From Rhodococcus sp. SMB37 (GTDB lineage Bacteria; Actinomycetota; Actinomycetes; Mycobacteriales; Mycobacteriaceae): a stretch of 64,000 bases of DNA. The position numbers and the translations under genes are program-made. This document shows positions 33,618 to 42,362 of this stretch, piece by piece; positions within the stretch are counted from its first letter, which is position 1; each line of letters starts with the position of its first letter. Below the pieces are notes generated by a model. The model made no database searches. It worked only from the letters and a program-made list of their open reading frames with translations, and was not told the DNA's origin. The DNA is taken from assembly GCF_004345605.1 (NCBI RefSeq), contig NZ_SLVY01000005.1, positions 248,001-312,000 on the forward strand, in the 5' to 3' direction.

Positions 33618-34187
33618 ATGAGCACAGCACACAGCGGACGCCTGTCGGGCCGAACCATTGCCATCCTTGCAACCGATGGCGTCGAGGAGGTGGAGCTCGT
33701 CGAGCCCCGGCGTGCGGTGGAGCAGGAGGGCGCCACCGTGCGGTTGCTGTCGCTGGAGGGCGGAGAGATCCAGGCGATGCAGAAGGACGTGCATGCCGCG
33801 GGCAAGTACTCGGTCGACCAGGCAGTGGCGGACGCGTCTGTGGACGACTACGACGGTCTCCTCCTGCCGGGCGGGACAACCAATCCCGACCATCTCCGCC
33901 AGGACGAGAAGGCGGTCGCATTCGTCCGAGACTTCGTCACGTCGGGACGACCCGTCGGCGTCATCTGTCACGGACCGTGGACGCTCGTCGAAGCCGACGT
34001 GGTGCGCGATCGGACGCTGACCTCGTATCCGAGCGTCCGCACCGACATCCGGAATGCCGGTGGCACGGTGGTGGACAAGGAAGTGGTCATCGACCAGAAC
34101 CTGGTCTCGAGCCGCAACCCCGACGACCTGCCCGCGTTCTGTTCGGCAGTGGTCGACGTGTTCGCGGACGTGCAGCGAGCGGAGTGA
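33618..34187 (+). CDS. DJ-1/PfpI family protein (class I glutamine amidotransferase-like)
   Basis: The 189-residue protein has the DJ-1/PfpI fold with the nucleophile cysteine in GVICHGPW (about residue 117), the upstream YDGLLLPGGTTNPDHLRQDE and an N-terminal IAILATDGVEEVELVEP. Relatives are general stress proteins with protease, glyoxalase or deglycase activity. ATG 33618 follows AAGGG at suitable spacing. It precedes otsA with no gap, so both may share a transcript. A GGGTAT at 33573-33578 has no good -35 partner. Confidence 0.88.
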   Translation: MSTAHSGRLSGRTIAILATDGVEEVELVEPRRAVEQEGATVRLLSLEGGEIQAMQKDVHAAGKYSVDQAVADASVDDYDGLLLPGGTTNPDHLRQDEKAVAFVRDFVTSGRPVGVICHGPWTLVEADVVRDRTLTSYPSVRTDIRNAGGTVVDKEVVIDQNLVSSRNPDDLPAFCSAVVDVFADVQRAE

Positions 34188-35621
34188 ATGCGAGCAGCTG
34201 GAGCAGGAAGGATGCAAGGAGCAAGGCCCCGCGATTTCGTCGTGGTGGCGAACCGTCTTCCCGTCGATCTCGTCGAGCAGCCCGACAACGGACCCGCGAG
34301 ATGGCAGCGCAGTCCCGGGGGACTCGTCACAGCGCTCGAACCGGTTCTTCGATCCGTGGACGGCTCGTGGGTGGGATGGACCGGTACCGCCGATGCCGCC
34401 CTCGATCCGTTCGTCGAGGACGGACTGACCCTCCACCCGGTGCACCTGGATGAACACGAGGTCGCCGAATACTACGAGGGCTTCGCCAACTCGACAATCT
34501 GGCCGCTCTACCACGACGCGGTCGTGGCACCCACCTTCCGCCGGGAATGGTGGCACGCCTACCAGCAGGTCAACCGCCGCTTCGCGGAAGCGGCTTCTCT
34601 GGCCGCCGCGCCGGGCGCCACCGTGTGGGTCCACGACTATCAACTCCAACTCGTACCGCACATGCTCCGCGAGTTGCGACCGGACGTCAGAATAGGCTTC
34701 TTCTTGCACATTCCGTTCCCACCGCCGGAACTGTTCCTGCAGTTGCCGTGGCGAAAGGCGACCATCGAGAGTCTGCTCGGCGCCGATCTCATCGGGTTCC
34801 ACCTTCCGGGTGGCGCCGAGAATTTCCGGTACCTGACCCGACGGCTTCTCGGCTTGCCCAGTACGCATCGAGCCGAGGGTGGCCTGATCGAGTTCGGCAC
34901 ACGGCGTGTGCGCGTGGGCACCTACCCGATCTCCATCGACGCAGCTCGGCTGCGCGACTCTTCGGTGGAGCCGAGCACCGTACTACGCGCCGAGCAGATC
35001 CGGGCCGAGCTCGGTGATCCCGAGATCTTCCTGCTCGGCGTGGATCGACTCGACTACACCAAGGGCATCGAGCTGCGTATCGAAGCTCTCCGGGAGTTGT
35101 TCCAGGAGGGAGCACTCGATCCCGACAAGACCGTGATGGTGCAGCTCGCCACCCCCAGCCGCGAGCGTCTGGCTGCCTATGCCTCGTTGCGGGACGTCGT
35201 CGAACGGGTAGTAGGCGGGATCAACGGCGAGTTCGGTCGTCTGCGCGGCCCTGTCGTGCACTACCTGCATCGTCCGGTCGAACGCGACGAGCTCGTCGCG
35301 ATGTACGCCGGCGCCGACGTCATGCTCGTGACACCGTTGCGCGACGGAATGAACCTTGTCGCAAAAGAGTACGTAGCCTGCCACGGCGATGGCACGGGCG
35401 CGCTTGTTCTCAGTGAATTTGCCGGGGCCGCCGCAGAATTCCGTCGCGCACTGCTGGTGAATCCACACGATCTCGACGCGGTGAAGAACGCGATACTCAG
35501 CGCCGTCCGACTCGGCGATCCGGGCCTGACCCGACGGATGCGTTCGATGCACGACCAGGTCATGACTCACGACATCGACCGGTGGAGGCGCAGTTTCCTC
35601 GACGATCTGCGCACGGCGTAG
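34188..35621 (+). CDS. otsA: Trehalose-6-phosphate synthase (GT20)
   Basis: The 477-residue enzyme joins UDP- or GDP-glucose and glucose-6-phosphate to trehalose-6-phosphate. Conserved segments are [10 protein letters not shown] (about 15-24), [41 protein letters not shown], the donor-site motif [14 protein letters not shown] and [13 protein letters not shown]. The start follows the PfpI stop directly; an in-frame ATG at 34212 is an alternative. No trehalose-phosphatase (OtsB) gene is nearby. Trehalose serves as an osmoprotectant and for mycolate trehalose esters. Confidence 0.94.
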   Translation: MRAAGAGRMQGARPRDFVVVANRLPVDLVEQPDNGPARWQRSPGGLVTALEPVLRSVDGSWVGWTGTADAALDPFVEDGLTLHPVHLDEHEVAEYYEGFANSTIWPLYHDAVVAPTFRREWWHAYQQVNRRFAEAASLAAAPGATVWVHDYQLQLVPHMLRELRPDVRIGFFLHIPFPPPELFLQLPWRKATIESLLGADLIGFHLPGGAENFRYLTRRLLGLPSTHRAEGGLIEFGTRRVRVGTYPISIDAARLRDSSVEPSTVLRAEQIRAELGDPEIFLLGVDRLDYTKGIELRIEALRELFQEGALDPDKTVMVQLATPSRERLAAYASLRDVVERVVGGINGEFGRLRGPVVHYLHRPVERDELVAMYAGADVMLVTPLRDGMNLVAKEYVACHGDGTGALVLSEFAGAAAEFRRALLVNPHDLDAVKNAILSAVRLGDPGLTRRMRSMHDQVMTHDIDRWRRSFLDDLRTA

Positions 35622-35698
35622 TCCGTGCATGCCGCGTCGTTCGAGCCACGACCCTTCCGGCGAACCCAGCCGATGGGAAGTGGCGCATAATCGGACCT

Positions 35699-36370
35699 AT
35701 GAAGGATCGTGCTCTTCCCGACGCGGCTGCCGCCCGCCTCCTCGACGGCAACTCGTCCCCACATGTCGGAAGCTTCCGATATCTGCTTGCCGATGACACG
35801 TGGGAGTGGTCCGACGCGGTGGCGGCCATACACGGATACGCGCCGGGCACGGTGCATCCGACCACCGAGTTGCTGCTGCAGCACAAGCACCCCGACGACA
35901 AGAAGAAACTTGCCGAACTACTCGAGGCGGTCCGCACCACGGGAGAACCGTTCAGTAGTAAACATCGCATCATCGATACCGCCGGCAACATCAAGAGCGT
36001 GGCGGTGATCGGCGACCGCCTGGTCGACAGGAACGGCACCGTGCTGGGCACAAGCGGGTTCTATCTCGACCTGTCCGAAGCAATCGAGGAAGACATCCGG
36101 GAAGGCGTGGACGAAGCCGTTTCCGCTCTCGCCGGAGCACGCGCCGTGATCGAACAGGCCAAAGGCATCCTGATGGCGGTGTACGCGATTTCCGCCCAAC
36201 ACGCCTTCGAGGTCCTCACCTGGCGTTCCCAGGAGACCAATGTCAAAGTGCGGGCGCTCTCGGAACAACTCGTCGCAGAGGCTACAGCCGGTGCCGGCGC
36301 GCAACCTGTCTCGCGCAGGGAATTCGACCACCTGCTGATGACACTGCACGAGCGAGTGCCCGAGGCCTGA
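35699..36370 (+). CDS. PAS-ANTAR domain RNA-binding regulator
   Basis: The 223-residue protein has an N-terminal PAS_3-like sensor (about 20-125: WEWSDAVAAIHGYAPG, HPDDKKKLAELLEAV, HRIIDTAGNIKSVAVIGDR) and a C-terminal ANTAR domain (about 140-200: ARAVIEQAKGILMAVYAISA, HAFEVLTWRSQETNVKV). ANTAR proteins bind paired RNA hairpins and prevent transcription termination. The ATG at 35699 is the first in the domain-consistent frame. A terminator hairpin overlaps its stop codon. Confidence 0.9.
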   Translation: MKDRALPDAAAARLLDGNSSPHVGSFRYLLADDTWEWSDAVAAIHGYAPGTVHPTTELLLQHKHPDDKKKLAELLEAVRTTGEPFSSKHRIIDTAGNIKSVAVIGDRLVDRNGTVLGTSGFYLDLSEAIEEDIREGVDEAVSALAGARAVIEQAKGILMAVYAISAQHAFEVLTWRSQETNVKVRALSEQLVAEATAGAGAQPVSRREFDHLLMTLHERVPEA

Positions 36371-36384
36371 TCCAGGCCTCGGGC
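36358..36384. terminator. Bidirectional hairpin overlapping a stop codon
   Basis: A perfect 12-bp inverted repeat (GCCCGAGGCCTG and complement) with a 3-base loop covers the last codons and stop of the PAS-ANTAR gene and lies between it and the convergent gene at 36406. Confidence 0.75.
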
Positions 36385-36405
36385 CCCCGACATCGAGCGC
36401 GATGG

Positions 36406-36642
36406 CTACTGCTGTGAACGCTGACGTGCTTCGTCCACTTCGGCTTCACGGCGAGCCTTCTCGGCCTCGGCTTCCTTCTTCGCAACTTCCCGCTGGCTCT
36501 CGGCCTTGTCCTGTTGGGCACGCCCCTCGCGGGTGAGGTCGTCATTTCCGACCAACGCTCCCGCGGCTTCCTTTGCCTTACCCTTCACTCCTTCGACGGC
36601 CCCCTTGATACCTTCGCTGGGGCCGCTCTTCTCATCTGCCAT
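36406..36642 (-). CDS. CsbD-like / microaggregate-binding protein 1-like small protein
   Basis: The 78-residue protein has the pattern GIKGAVEGVKGKAKEAAGALVGNDD typical of CsbD-like stress proteins (about residues 10-35), then a highly charged helix rich in Lys, Glu and Ala (KAESQREVAKKEAEAEKARR). It matches mycobacterial and rhodococcal microaggregate-binding protein 1-like proteins. It is probably induced by general stress; no clear SigF promoter was found just upstream. Confidence 0.82.
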   Translation of the reverse strand: MADEKSGPSEGIKGAVEGVKGKAKEAAGALVGNDDLTREGRAQQDKAESQREVAKKEAEAEKARREAEVDEARQRSQQ

Positions 36643-36717
36643 TCCGACAATCCCTTCTCTGTGGGTTCACATGTTTCGGGCGGGTCGGCCGTCCGTCCTC
36701 TCGAGGCGTTCCGTTCC

Positions 36718-36963
36718 TCAGAGCAGCAAGCCGATGGCCACGGCCCCGAAGATCAGAACGATCACCACGACGGCACCGATCGTCATCCACCCGGTCGGAG
36801 GGAATCTGAAACTCGTGCGCGGCTCCGGCGCAGACAGACCCGAGGTACCCGATGACTCGGGTGGTGTCGATCCGGGGCGCACACCACCGCCGGCATCCAG
36901 ATCCGGAGTCCTGTCAGGACTCGGATCGGTGTTGCCGTGCGGCTCAGGGTCGGAGACGCTCAT
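36718..36963 (-). CDS. DUF6480 family membrane-anchored protein
   Basis: The 81-residue protein starts at ATG 36963 behind GGAGGG. It has a hydrophilic Pro/Ser/Asp-rich N-terminal part (about 1-55, with GGGVRPGSTPPESS) and one C-terminal transmembrane helix (about 59-81, MTIGAVVVIVLIFGAVAIGL). The organisation corresponds to DUF6480. Function unknown. A weak SigF-like promoter candidate lies at 37004-37027. Confidence 0.78.
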   Translation of the reverse strand: MSVSDPEPHGNTDPSPDRTPDLDAGGGVRPGSTPPESSGTSGLSAPEPRTSFRFPPTGWMTIGAVVVIVLIFGAVAIGLLL

Positions 36964-37003
36964 GTGCCCTCCTCGGTTCGTTTCCGCATCGCGTCTCGGT
37001 CGA

Positions 37004-37027
37004 GTACCCGAATTCGCCGACCACAAC
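37004..37027 (-). promoter_or_regulatory. Weak SigF/SigB-like promoter candidate for the DUF6480 gene
   Basis: Minus strand GTTG (37024-37027), 14 bases, GGGTAC (37004-37009). The same GTTG-N14 form occurs at the anti-sigma promoter at 39908. The first element is imperfect. Confidence 0.35.
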
Positions 37028-37131
37028 ACTCCTCTCGGGCGGATATCGGGCGGACCTGTAACGGATGCCCATTCGCCCGCCATCGAAACCCGATCGCCCG
37101 GAACGATCCCGGGCCCGCTCCGAATCTCCCT

Positions 37132-37169
37132 CGCGAACCGCACGTTTGCCCCGCGAGCCGCACGTTTGC
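37132..37169. repeat. Two direct repeats upstream of the cysteine-rich protein gene
   Basis: CGCGAACCGCACGTTTGC (37132-37149) and CGCGAGCCGCACGTTTGC (37152-37169) differ at one base and start 20 bp apart, about two helical turns. They lie 60-96 bp before the start at 37228 and may be binding sites for a regulator. Confidence 0.6.
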
Positions 37170-37227
37170 GCAGCCACGAGGCGGGGCACCCAATAGGCAC
37201 GGCAGTTCACACGAAAGGAGCTTCGGC

Positions 37228-37467
37228 ATGCCCACGTGCGACACATGCGGAAACGACTACGACAAGACCTTCACCGTCACTCGCGAGAGCATCACGGGTA
37301 CATACGACAGTTTCGAGTGTGCAGTCAGTGCGATGGCGCCGGAGTGCGCCCACTGCCACTGCAGGATTCTCGGTCACGGAGTCGAGGCGAACGGCGTGAT
37401 GTTCTGCTGTGCCCACTGCGCACGCCGAGTAGGCCAGGACCAGCTCACCGACCGCGTCGAGAGCTGA
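37228..37467 (+). CDS. Cysteine-rich zinc-ribbon/metallothionein-like small protein
   Basis: ATG 37228 follows AAAGGAG at 7-bp spacing. The 79-residue product has nine cysteines (4, 7, 31, 40, 43, 45, 60, 61, 64) and nearby histidines (42, 44, 50, 63), arranged as CDTC, FEC, CAHCHC and CCAHC. This is a metal-binding pattern, most like prokaryotic metallothionein or zinc-ribbon proteins. It overlaps nothing and is followed 9 bp later by a membrane protein gene. Metal identity and role are unknown. Confidence 0.78.
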   Translation: MPTCDTCGNDYDKTFTVTRESITGTYDSFECAVSAMAPECAHCHCRILGHGVEANGVMFCCAHCARRVGQDQLTDRVES

Positions 37468-37476
37468 CGACCGGCC

Positions 37477-37833
37477 ATGACCCAAGATGTGGAGAAACGC
37501 TGGCGCGACCCCAAGGCGTTCCGCAGCGCCGTCCGGTATGCAGCCATCGTCATCGCGATCGCACTGCTGATCATGGTCGGAGTGGTCGTGTGGTCGGCTA
37601 TGTCCGGTGACAGTTGCGCGGACGCAGAGTTCGCCGTCTGCACCGATCCTGCCCGTCAGATTCTCATGTTCGGACCGGTGCTCGTTCTTCTTCTGGGAGG
37701 GCTCGGGGCGTTCATCCGCACCTATCTGGTGTGGAAGGAGGGTGGCCGGTGGCCGATCTGGCACGGAACCGGGTGGGCCCTCTTCGTTCTGATGGTGATG
37801 TACGCCGGCATTTCGGCGACGGCCGCGACGTAG
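37477..37833 (+). CDS. Three-helix membrane protein of unknown function
   Basis: The 118-residue protein has hydrophobic segments at about residues 21-42, 63-83 and 96-115. Two cysteines in the loop after the first helix (SCADAEFAVC) are likely outside and could form a disulfide. It follows the cysteine-rich protein gene by 9 bp and precedes the glycosyltransferase by 47 bp. I do not recognise a family. Confidence 0.72.
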   Translation: MTQDVEKRWRDPKAFRSAVRYAAIVIAIALLIMVGVVVWSAMSGDSCADAEFAVCTDPARQILMFGPVLVLLLGGLGAFIRTYLVWKEGGRWPIWHGTGWALFVLMVMYAGISATAAT

Positions 37834-37880
37834 TCCGATTCTTCGAAGAAGCCGCCGCGTGTTGTCCAGGAAGGAAGCCG

Positions 37881-39119
37881 ATGCACATCGCGATGGTGTC
37901 CGAAGGCGCGAGTCCGCTCGATGCTCTCGGTGATTCCCACGCCGACTCGCGGAGTGTTCATATCGCTGAGCTCTCCGCAGCCCTCACTCGCGCAGGGCAC
38001 CGCGTTGTCGTCTACACACGTTGCAACCGGCCCGGCCTTCCCGAACGAGTGCGCACCGAGGCCGATTACGAGGTGGTGCACGTCCCGGCCGGCCCGCCCG
38101 AGCAGCTACCGGAAGATGAACTGCTCATCTTCACAGGAGAGTTCGGCTCTTTCCTCCGCGGCGAATGGTCACGCGAACGTCCGGACATCGCACACGCCCA
38201 TTTCTGGATGTCGGGAATCGCGACCCAATTGGCAGCACGAGAGCTGAGTATTCCGACTGTGCAGACCTTCCATACGTTGGGAGCGGTCGAGCATCGACAT
38301 CAGAGCACGACGGATGCCGCCCGATCGGACCGGACCCGTCTGGAGAAGCTCGTCGCCCGCGGTGCCACCAGAGTGGTAGCAGCCTGCACCGACGAAGTGT
38401 CCGAGCTCGCTCGCATGGGCCTACCTCGGGCTCGCACATCGGTCGTGCCCTGCGGCGTCGATGTGAGCCGATTCGAACCGGTGGGCCCCACACTCCTCCC
38501 CCGGCGAGCGAAGTATCGCATCGTTACCATCGGACAGCTCGTTCCTCGAATGGGTTTCGATGTCACGGTCGAAGCCCTGAGTGCACTTCCCGACACCGAA
38601 CTCGTGGTGGCCGGAGGCCCACCTGACGGCGGCCTGGCCGAAGATCCGGAAGCATCACGGCTCTCTGAAGTCGCACGGCGGTGCGGTGTAGACGACCGAG
38701 TACGGATGCCCGGCAGGATCGCGCACTCGCAGGTGCCCGCTCTATTGCGTTCAGCAGATATCGTCGTGAGCAACCCCTGGTACGAACCATTCGGCGTCGT
38801 ACCCCTCGAGGCCATGGCGTGTGGACGACCTGTGATCGCGTCCGCAGTCGGCGGCGTACTCGACATCGTGGTCGACGGTGTTACCGGCGATCTCGTACCA
38901 CCCCGATTCCCCGGGGCCCTCGCGAAGGCCGCACGGCAGCTGCTCGGCGATCCGACTACACGCGACACCTACGGGATCGCGGGCCGCGACCGCGCCGTCG
39001 CACGATACTCGTGGGATCGCGCCGCTGCGGACACCGCCCGCGCGTACGACCGGTGCATCCCGCTGCCGCGCGAGGAAGCCCCCCGTCGAGTGGGAACGAG
39101 TCGAGTGGGAATGCGATGA
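37881..39119 (+). CDS. Family 4 glycosyltransferase
   Basis: The 412-residue protein has the GT-B fold. The N-terminal domain has the acceptor-site segment HIAELSAALTRAGHRVVVYTR (about 27-47) and HAHFWMSG. The C-terminal domain has IGQLVPRMGFDVTVEAL and the family motif PWYEPFGVVPLEAMACGRPV with its two glutamates 8 residues apart. ATG 37881 follows AGGAAGG. Donor and acceptor sugars are not predictable. A terminator-like hairpin follows the gene. Confidence 0.9.
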   Translation: MHIAMVSEGASPLDALGDSHADSRSVHIAELSAALTRAGHRVVVYTRCNRPGLPERVRTEADYEVVHVPAGPPEQLPEDELLIFTGEFGSFLRGEWSRERPDIAHAHFWMSGIATQLAARELSIPTVQTFHTLGAVEHRHQSTTDAARSDRTRLEKLVARGATRVVAACTDEVSELARMGLPRARTSVVPCGVDVSRFEPVGPTLLPRRAKYRIVTIGQLVPRMGFDVTVEALSALPDTELVVAGGPPDGGLAEDPEASRLSEVARRCGVDDRVRMPGRIAHSQVPALLRSADIVVSNPWYEPFGVVPLEAMACGRPVIASAVGGVLDIVVDGVTGDLVPPRFPGALAKAARQLLGDPTTRDTYGIAGRDRAVARYSWDRAAADTARAYDRCIPLPREEAPRRVGTSRVGMR

Positions 39120-39186
39120 TCCGCTCTCGTCCCGCAACCCGCAACGCGGACACCGACATCACATAGCGTGAACATCGTCGAAAACA

Positions 39187-39223
39187 CCGTTGCCGTGCAA
39201 GCATTCATCATGCACGGCAACGG
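39187..39223. terminator. Hairpin between convergent genes
   Basis: A perfect 13-bp inverted repeat (CCGTTGCCGTGCA and complement) with an 11-base loop lies between the glycosyltransferase and the convergent STAS gene. Confidence 0.78.
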
Positions 39224-39271
39224 CTTCGCGACATACTGACCACTACAGTCTGCCGCGTCCTTCGAATGGCA

Positions 39272-39697
39272 TCACGCCGCGTGGCTCAGCGATCGCATCG
39301 CACTCTCCAGGGAAAAGTGCTTGGGGATGCGCTGTTCGGGGTCGGCAGCACGCAGTAGTCGCTCGACCGGTCTTCCGCAGACGAGCGCCCAACGTGCACT
39401 GTTCTGGCGAGTCACCTCATCGAGCTCGTCGAACACCGTCAGACCCGGCGTCCCGAAGAACCCGACTTCGGACAGGTCGAGGATCACCCGGGGCGAAGAC
39501 CGAAGCTGCGTACAAGAATACTCGCTCAGCGCAGCCGCGTTACGGACGTCGATTTCTCCCCCGACGCCGACACGGACCAGGGCGGAGCTGATCTGCTGCG
39601 CGCAGAACTGAGCGCCCGCGGCCCAGCGGGTCGCGGCTCCGGGCGGACCAGCACGCATGGGCAGGGTCCGTACGGCAATGTTCTCGGTAGCTGTCAT
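39272..39697 (-). CDS. STAS-domain anti-sigma factor antagonist
   Basis: The 141-residue protein starts at ATG 39697 behind GGGAAG. The STAS domain spans about residues 35-140: VGVGGEIDVRNAAAL and VILDLSEVGFFGTPGLTVFDEL. The position usually filled by a phosphorylated Ser (DSSG) carries Thr in GTPG, a variant common in actinobacteria. It should bind the RsbW-like kinase encoded across the divergent promoter region and release the sigma factor. It is transcribed away from the sigma operon. Confidence 0.86.
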   Translation of the reverse strand: MTATENIAVRTLPMRAGPPGAATRWAAGAQFCAQQISSALVRVGVGGEIDVRNAAALSEYSCTQLRSSPRVILDLSEVGFFGTPGLTVFDELDEVTRQNSARWALVCGRPVERLLRAADPEQRIPKHFSLESAMRSLSHAA

Positions 39698-39907
39698 TGC
39701 ACTTCCCAACGTCTGAGAAATTTCAAAGGCGCTGGAGGCGCAGACGCAGCGGCACAGAATCGCCCGCCGGAATACCGCCCATCACGCGGCACCTTCGACT
39801 TCCAGGCTGTGTGCTCAACCGTCTTCAACACTAGTGCAGACCCGACGCACGCTCAACCGGATCGGAATTTCTCCATCCGCAGTAATGGCAGCGTGGAGGA
39901 TCCGGTG

Positions 39908-39932
39908 GGTTGAAACATCTCCGACTGGGTAG
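39908..39932 (+). promoter_or_regulatory. SigF/SigB-type autoregulatory promoter of the anti-sigma/sigma operon
   Basis: GGTTGA (39908-39913), 13 bases, GGGTAG (39927-39932). This resembles the GGTTTC-N13-15-GGGTAT consensus with one or two mismatches per element. It lies about 70 bp before the anti-sigma start at 40001, as expected for an autoregulated sigma operon. Confidence 0.6.
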
Positions 39933-40000
39933 TCTCCCCCTGGAAACAGGAAGCAGGACATTACAGCACCGCTACACGCAGTCACGGAGAACAGGCACCC

Positions 40001-40435
40001 ATGGCGAATTCCGCGTCGGTAGATTCGGCACACGAAGATGCACCCCCCACAGTCGAGCTGCGGGTAAGGGCCGATGCCGACCAGCTTTCGGTGCTGCGCG
40101 CGGTCGCGGCAGCGATCGCATTGCAACACGACTTCGATCTCGACACCGTCGAGGACATCAAACTCGCAGTCGACGAGGCAGCAACCCGGCTGATCGTGAA
40201 CTCCACAGATCTGTCGACTCTTCTGTGCAGCTTCCAGGTCTCCCCGTCGGGGGTGAAGATCGCCTTGTCGGCACCCACCCGCACGGATGCTCCCACCCGG
40301 CAGCCCCGCTCGTTCGGGTGGCATGTGCTCAATTCGCTCACCGATTCGGTGTCGGTGTCGTCCGGTATCGACGACCACGGTGACACTGTGAGCACCATCG
40401 ACCTGACGATCTCCGAACGTAGTGCCGCTCGGTGA
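40001..40435 (+). CDS. rsbW: Anti-sigma factor (RsbW-like GHKL ATPase)
   Basis: The 144-residue protein has a compact HATPase_c fold: TVEDIKLAVDEAATRLIVNS is the N-box (about 50-70) and FGWHVLNSLTDSVSVSS is the G-box-like region (about 105-122). It is predicted to bind and inhibit the sigma factor and to phosphorylate the STAS antagonist. Its stop overlaps the sigma-factor start by 4 bp (GTGA), so the pair is made in fixed ratio. Confidence 0.88.
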   Translation: MANSASVDSAHEDAPPTVELRVRADADQLSVLRAVAAAIALQHDFDLDTVEDIKLAVDEAATRLIVNSTDLSTLLCSFQVSPSGVKIALSAPTRTDAPTRQPRSFGWHVLNSLTDSVSVSSGIDDHGDTVSTIDLTISERSAAR

Positions 40436-41214
40436 AAGAGAACAACAGGAGGACGAACGACGATTACGCCGACGTCTTCGACGATCTGAAACGGATCGCT
40501 GTTCTCGACGTGAAGGATGCGGAACGCTCCCTGATCCGCGAGCATGTCGTCGAACGTTGTCTCCCTCTTGCAGAGCACATCGCGCGTCGCTTCGATGGGC
40601 GCGGTGAGGCGTTCGAAGACCTGGTCCAGGTCGCGCGTCTCGGGTTGGTCAACGCGGTCGACAGATTCGACCCGGAGCGCGGGGCCGACTTCGTATCGTT
40701 CGCGGTACCCACCATCATGGGTGAGGTGCGCCGGCACTTCCGGGACACCGCGTGGGCGGTGCGGGTTCCCCGTCGCATGAAGGAACTGCACCTGTCGTTG
40801 AGCCATGCGACCGCCGACCTGTCGCAGCGTCTCGGGCGCGCGCCCTCGGCGAGCGAGCTCGCGCAGGAGCTGGGTATCGACCAGGAAGAAGTGCTGCAGG
40901 GGTTGGTCGCGGGGAATGCCTACACCACTATTTCCGTGGATCGGTCGTCGCCACAGACCGACGACGGACTGACCCTGGCCGAGACACTCGGCGAGTACGA
41001 CGCGGCCCTCGACGAGGTAGAGAACAATGAAGCACTGCGTCCATTGCTCGAGGCGCTGCCGGAACGCGAACGTTCCATCGTCATGTTGCGGTTCTTCGGC
41101 AATATGACCCAGACGCAGATCGCCGAACGGGTCGGGGTGTCGCAGATGCACGTCTCGCGTCTGCTGGCAAAGACTCTCGCGCAGCTGCGGGATCAGCTCG
41201 GCGACAACTTCTGA
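40432..41214 (+). CDS. sigF: RNA polymerase sigma factor of the SigF/SigB family
   Basis: The 260-residue group 3 sigma factor has region 2 (PLAEHIARRFDGRGEAFEDLVQVARLGLVNAVDRFDPE, in pieces about 45-85, then FVSFAVPTIMGEVRRHFRDT), region 3 (SASELAQELGIDQEEV) and region 4 helix-turn-helix (MTQTQIAERVGVSQMHVSRLL, about 225-245). GTG 40432 overlaps the anti-sigma stop. By family it drives general-stress or stationary-phase genes from GTTT-N15-GGGTAT promoters, several of which occur in this window. Naming as sigF or sigB is interchangeable here. Confidence 0.92.
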   Translation: MKENNRRTNDDYADVFDDLKRIAVLDVKDAERSLIREHVVERCLPLAEHIARRFDGRGEAFEDLVQVARLGLVNAVDRFDPERGADFVSFAVPTIMGEVRRHFRDTAWAVRVPRRMKELHLSLSHATADLSQRLGRAPSASELAQELGIDQEEVLQGLVAGNAYTTISVDRSSPQTDDGLTLAETLGEYDAALDEVENNEALRPLLEALPERERSIVMLRFFGNMTQTQIAERVGVSQMHVSRLLAKTLAQLRDQLGDNF

Positions 41215-41240
41215 CCCGTCCCGTTCCCCTCGGTTCCGGC

Positions 41241-42302
41241 TCAGAAGGTCGCGGCGTCGATGACGAATCGGTACCTCACGTCGCTCGCGACCACGCGTTC
41301 GTAGGCCTCGTTGATGCGATCGGCGGAGATCAGCTCGATCTCTGCGGCAATTTCGTTCGCCGCGCAGAAGTCGAGCATCTCCTGGGTCGACGCGATACCG
41401 CCGACATTCGATCCCGCTATCGCCCGGTCGTTGTTGCCGAGGGAGAACGCTCGCAGGGACAGCGGATTCTCGGGCAACCCCAGCTCGACGAGGACACCAT
41501 GCAACGACAGCAGCGACAGGTACCGGTCCAGGTCGAGGTTGACCGACACGGTGTTGAGGATCAGGTCGAACTTGCCGCGAAGTTCCCTGAAGATCTCCTG
41601 ATCGGTGGTCGCGCGGTAATCGACGGCGCCGAAGCGCAGGCCGTCGTCCTTCTTCGCCAAGGAATGGCTGAGCACGGTCACCTCCGCGCCGAGTGCGGCG
41701 GCGATCTTGACACCGACATGCCCGAGCCCACCCATTCCGATGATCGCGACCCGGGTTCCGGGGCCGGCCTTCCAACGCTTCAACGGTGAGTACAAGGTGA
41801 TGCCGGCGCACAGCAAGGGCGTCGCCGCGGCAGGATCGAGCCCGTCGGGAATCCTCAGCACGAAGTGTTCGGTGACGACGATATGCGTCGAATAACCGCC
41901 CTGGGTGACCTGGCCGTCACTGCCGACGGAGTTATACGTCGCGGTGACCCTGTTGACGCAGTGTTGTTCGAATCCGGCACCACACGGATCGCACTCGCCG
42001 CACGAATCGACGAAGCATCCCACGCCGACCCGGTCGCCGACGACGTGCTTCGTGACGTCGGTGCCGATGGCGGCGACACGTCCGACGATCTCGTGACCGG
42101 GCACGACCGGGTACTTCGTGCCGCCCCACTCGTTGCGGGCCACGTGGATGTCCGAGTGACAGATGCCCGCGAATTCGATCTCGATCAGGACGTCGCGCGG
42201 CCCCAACGGGCGGCGCTCGATCGTGGTCTTCGTCAGTGGGGCGTCTGCGGATGTGGCGGTGAAGGCAACAGCAGTGATGGTCGGAACAGGCGAGTCGCTC
42301 AT
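41241..42302 (-). CDS. NAD(P)-dependent alcohol dehydrogenase (YahK/AdhC-like)
   Basis: The 353-residue zinc-dependent medium-chain dehydrogenase has the catalytic zinc motif GICHSDIH and GHEIVG, structural zinc cysteines [15 protein letters not shown], and the cofactor motif [13 protein letters not shown]. It is of the cinnamyl-alcohol/aldehyde reductase type that reduces aldehydes with NADPH. ATG 42302 starts the conserved region. It is convergent with the sigma gene (27 bp between stops). Confidence 0.92.
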   Translation of the reverse strand: MSDSPVPTITAVAFTATSADAPLTKTTIERRPLGPRDVLIEIEFAGICHSDIHVARNEWGGTKYPVVPGHEIVGRVAAIGTDVTKHVVGDRVGVGCFVDSCGECDPCGAGFEQHCVNRVTATYNSVGSDGQVTQGGYSTHIVVTEHFVLRIPDGLDPAAATPLLCAGITLYSPLKRWKAGPGTRVAIIGMGGLGHVGVKIAAALGAEVTVLSHSLAKKDDGLRFGAVDYRATTDQEIFRELRGKFDLILNTVSVNLDLDRYLSLLSLHGVLVELGLPENPLSLRAFSLGNNDRAIAGSNVGGIASTQEMLDFCAANEIAAEIELISADRINEAYERVVASDVRYRFVIDAATF

Positions 42303-42362
42303 GCTCCTATACCTACTCGCTTGCGAAGCGCCGCGCACCCGGGGGCCTCACGGCCGGGGGCG

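Noticed and set aside
32868-34868. Long open frame on the minus strand covering 666 codons
   Set aside because: It runs antisense to the PfpI and otsA genes and only its last part is the ADH remnant; residue composition is that of a shadow frame.
39187-39223. Inverted repeat considered as part of a mobile element end
   Set aside because: It lies between convergent genes, has no flanking duplication and no transposase nearby; a terminator is the simpler reading.
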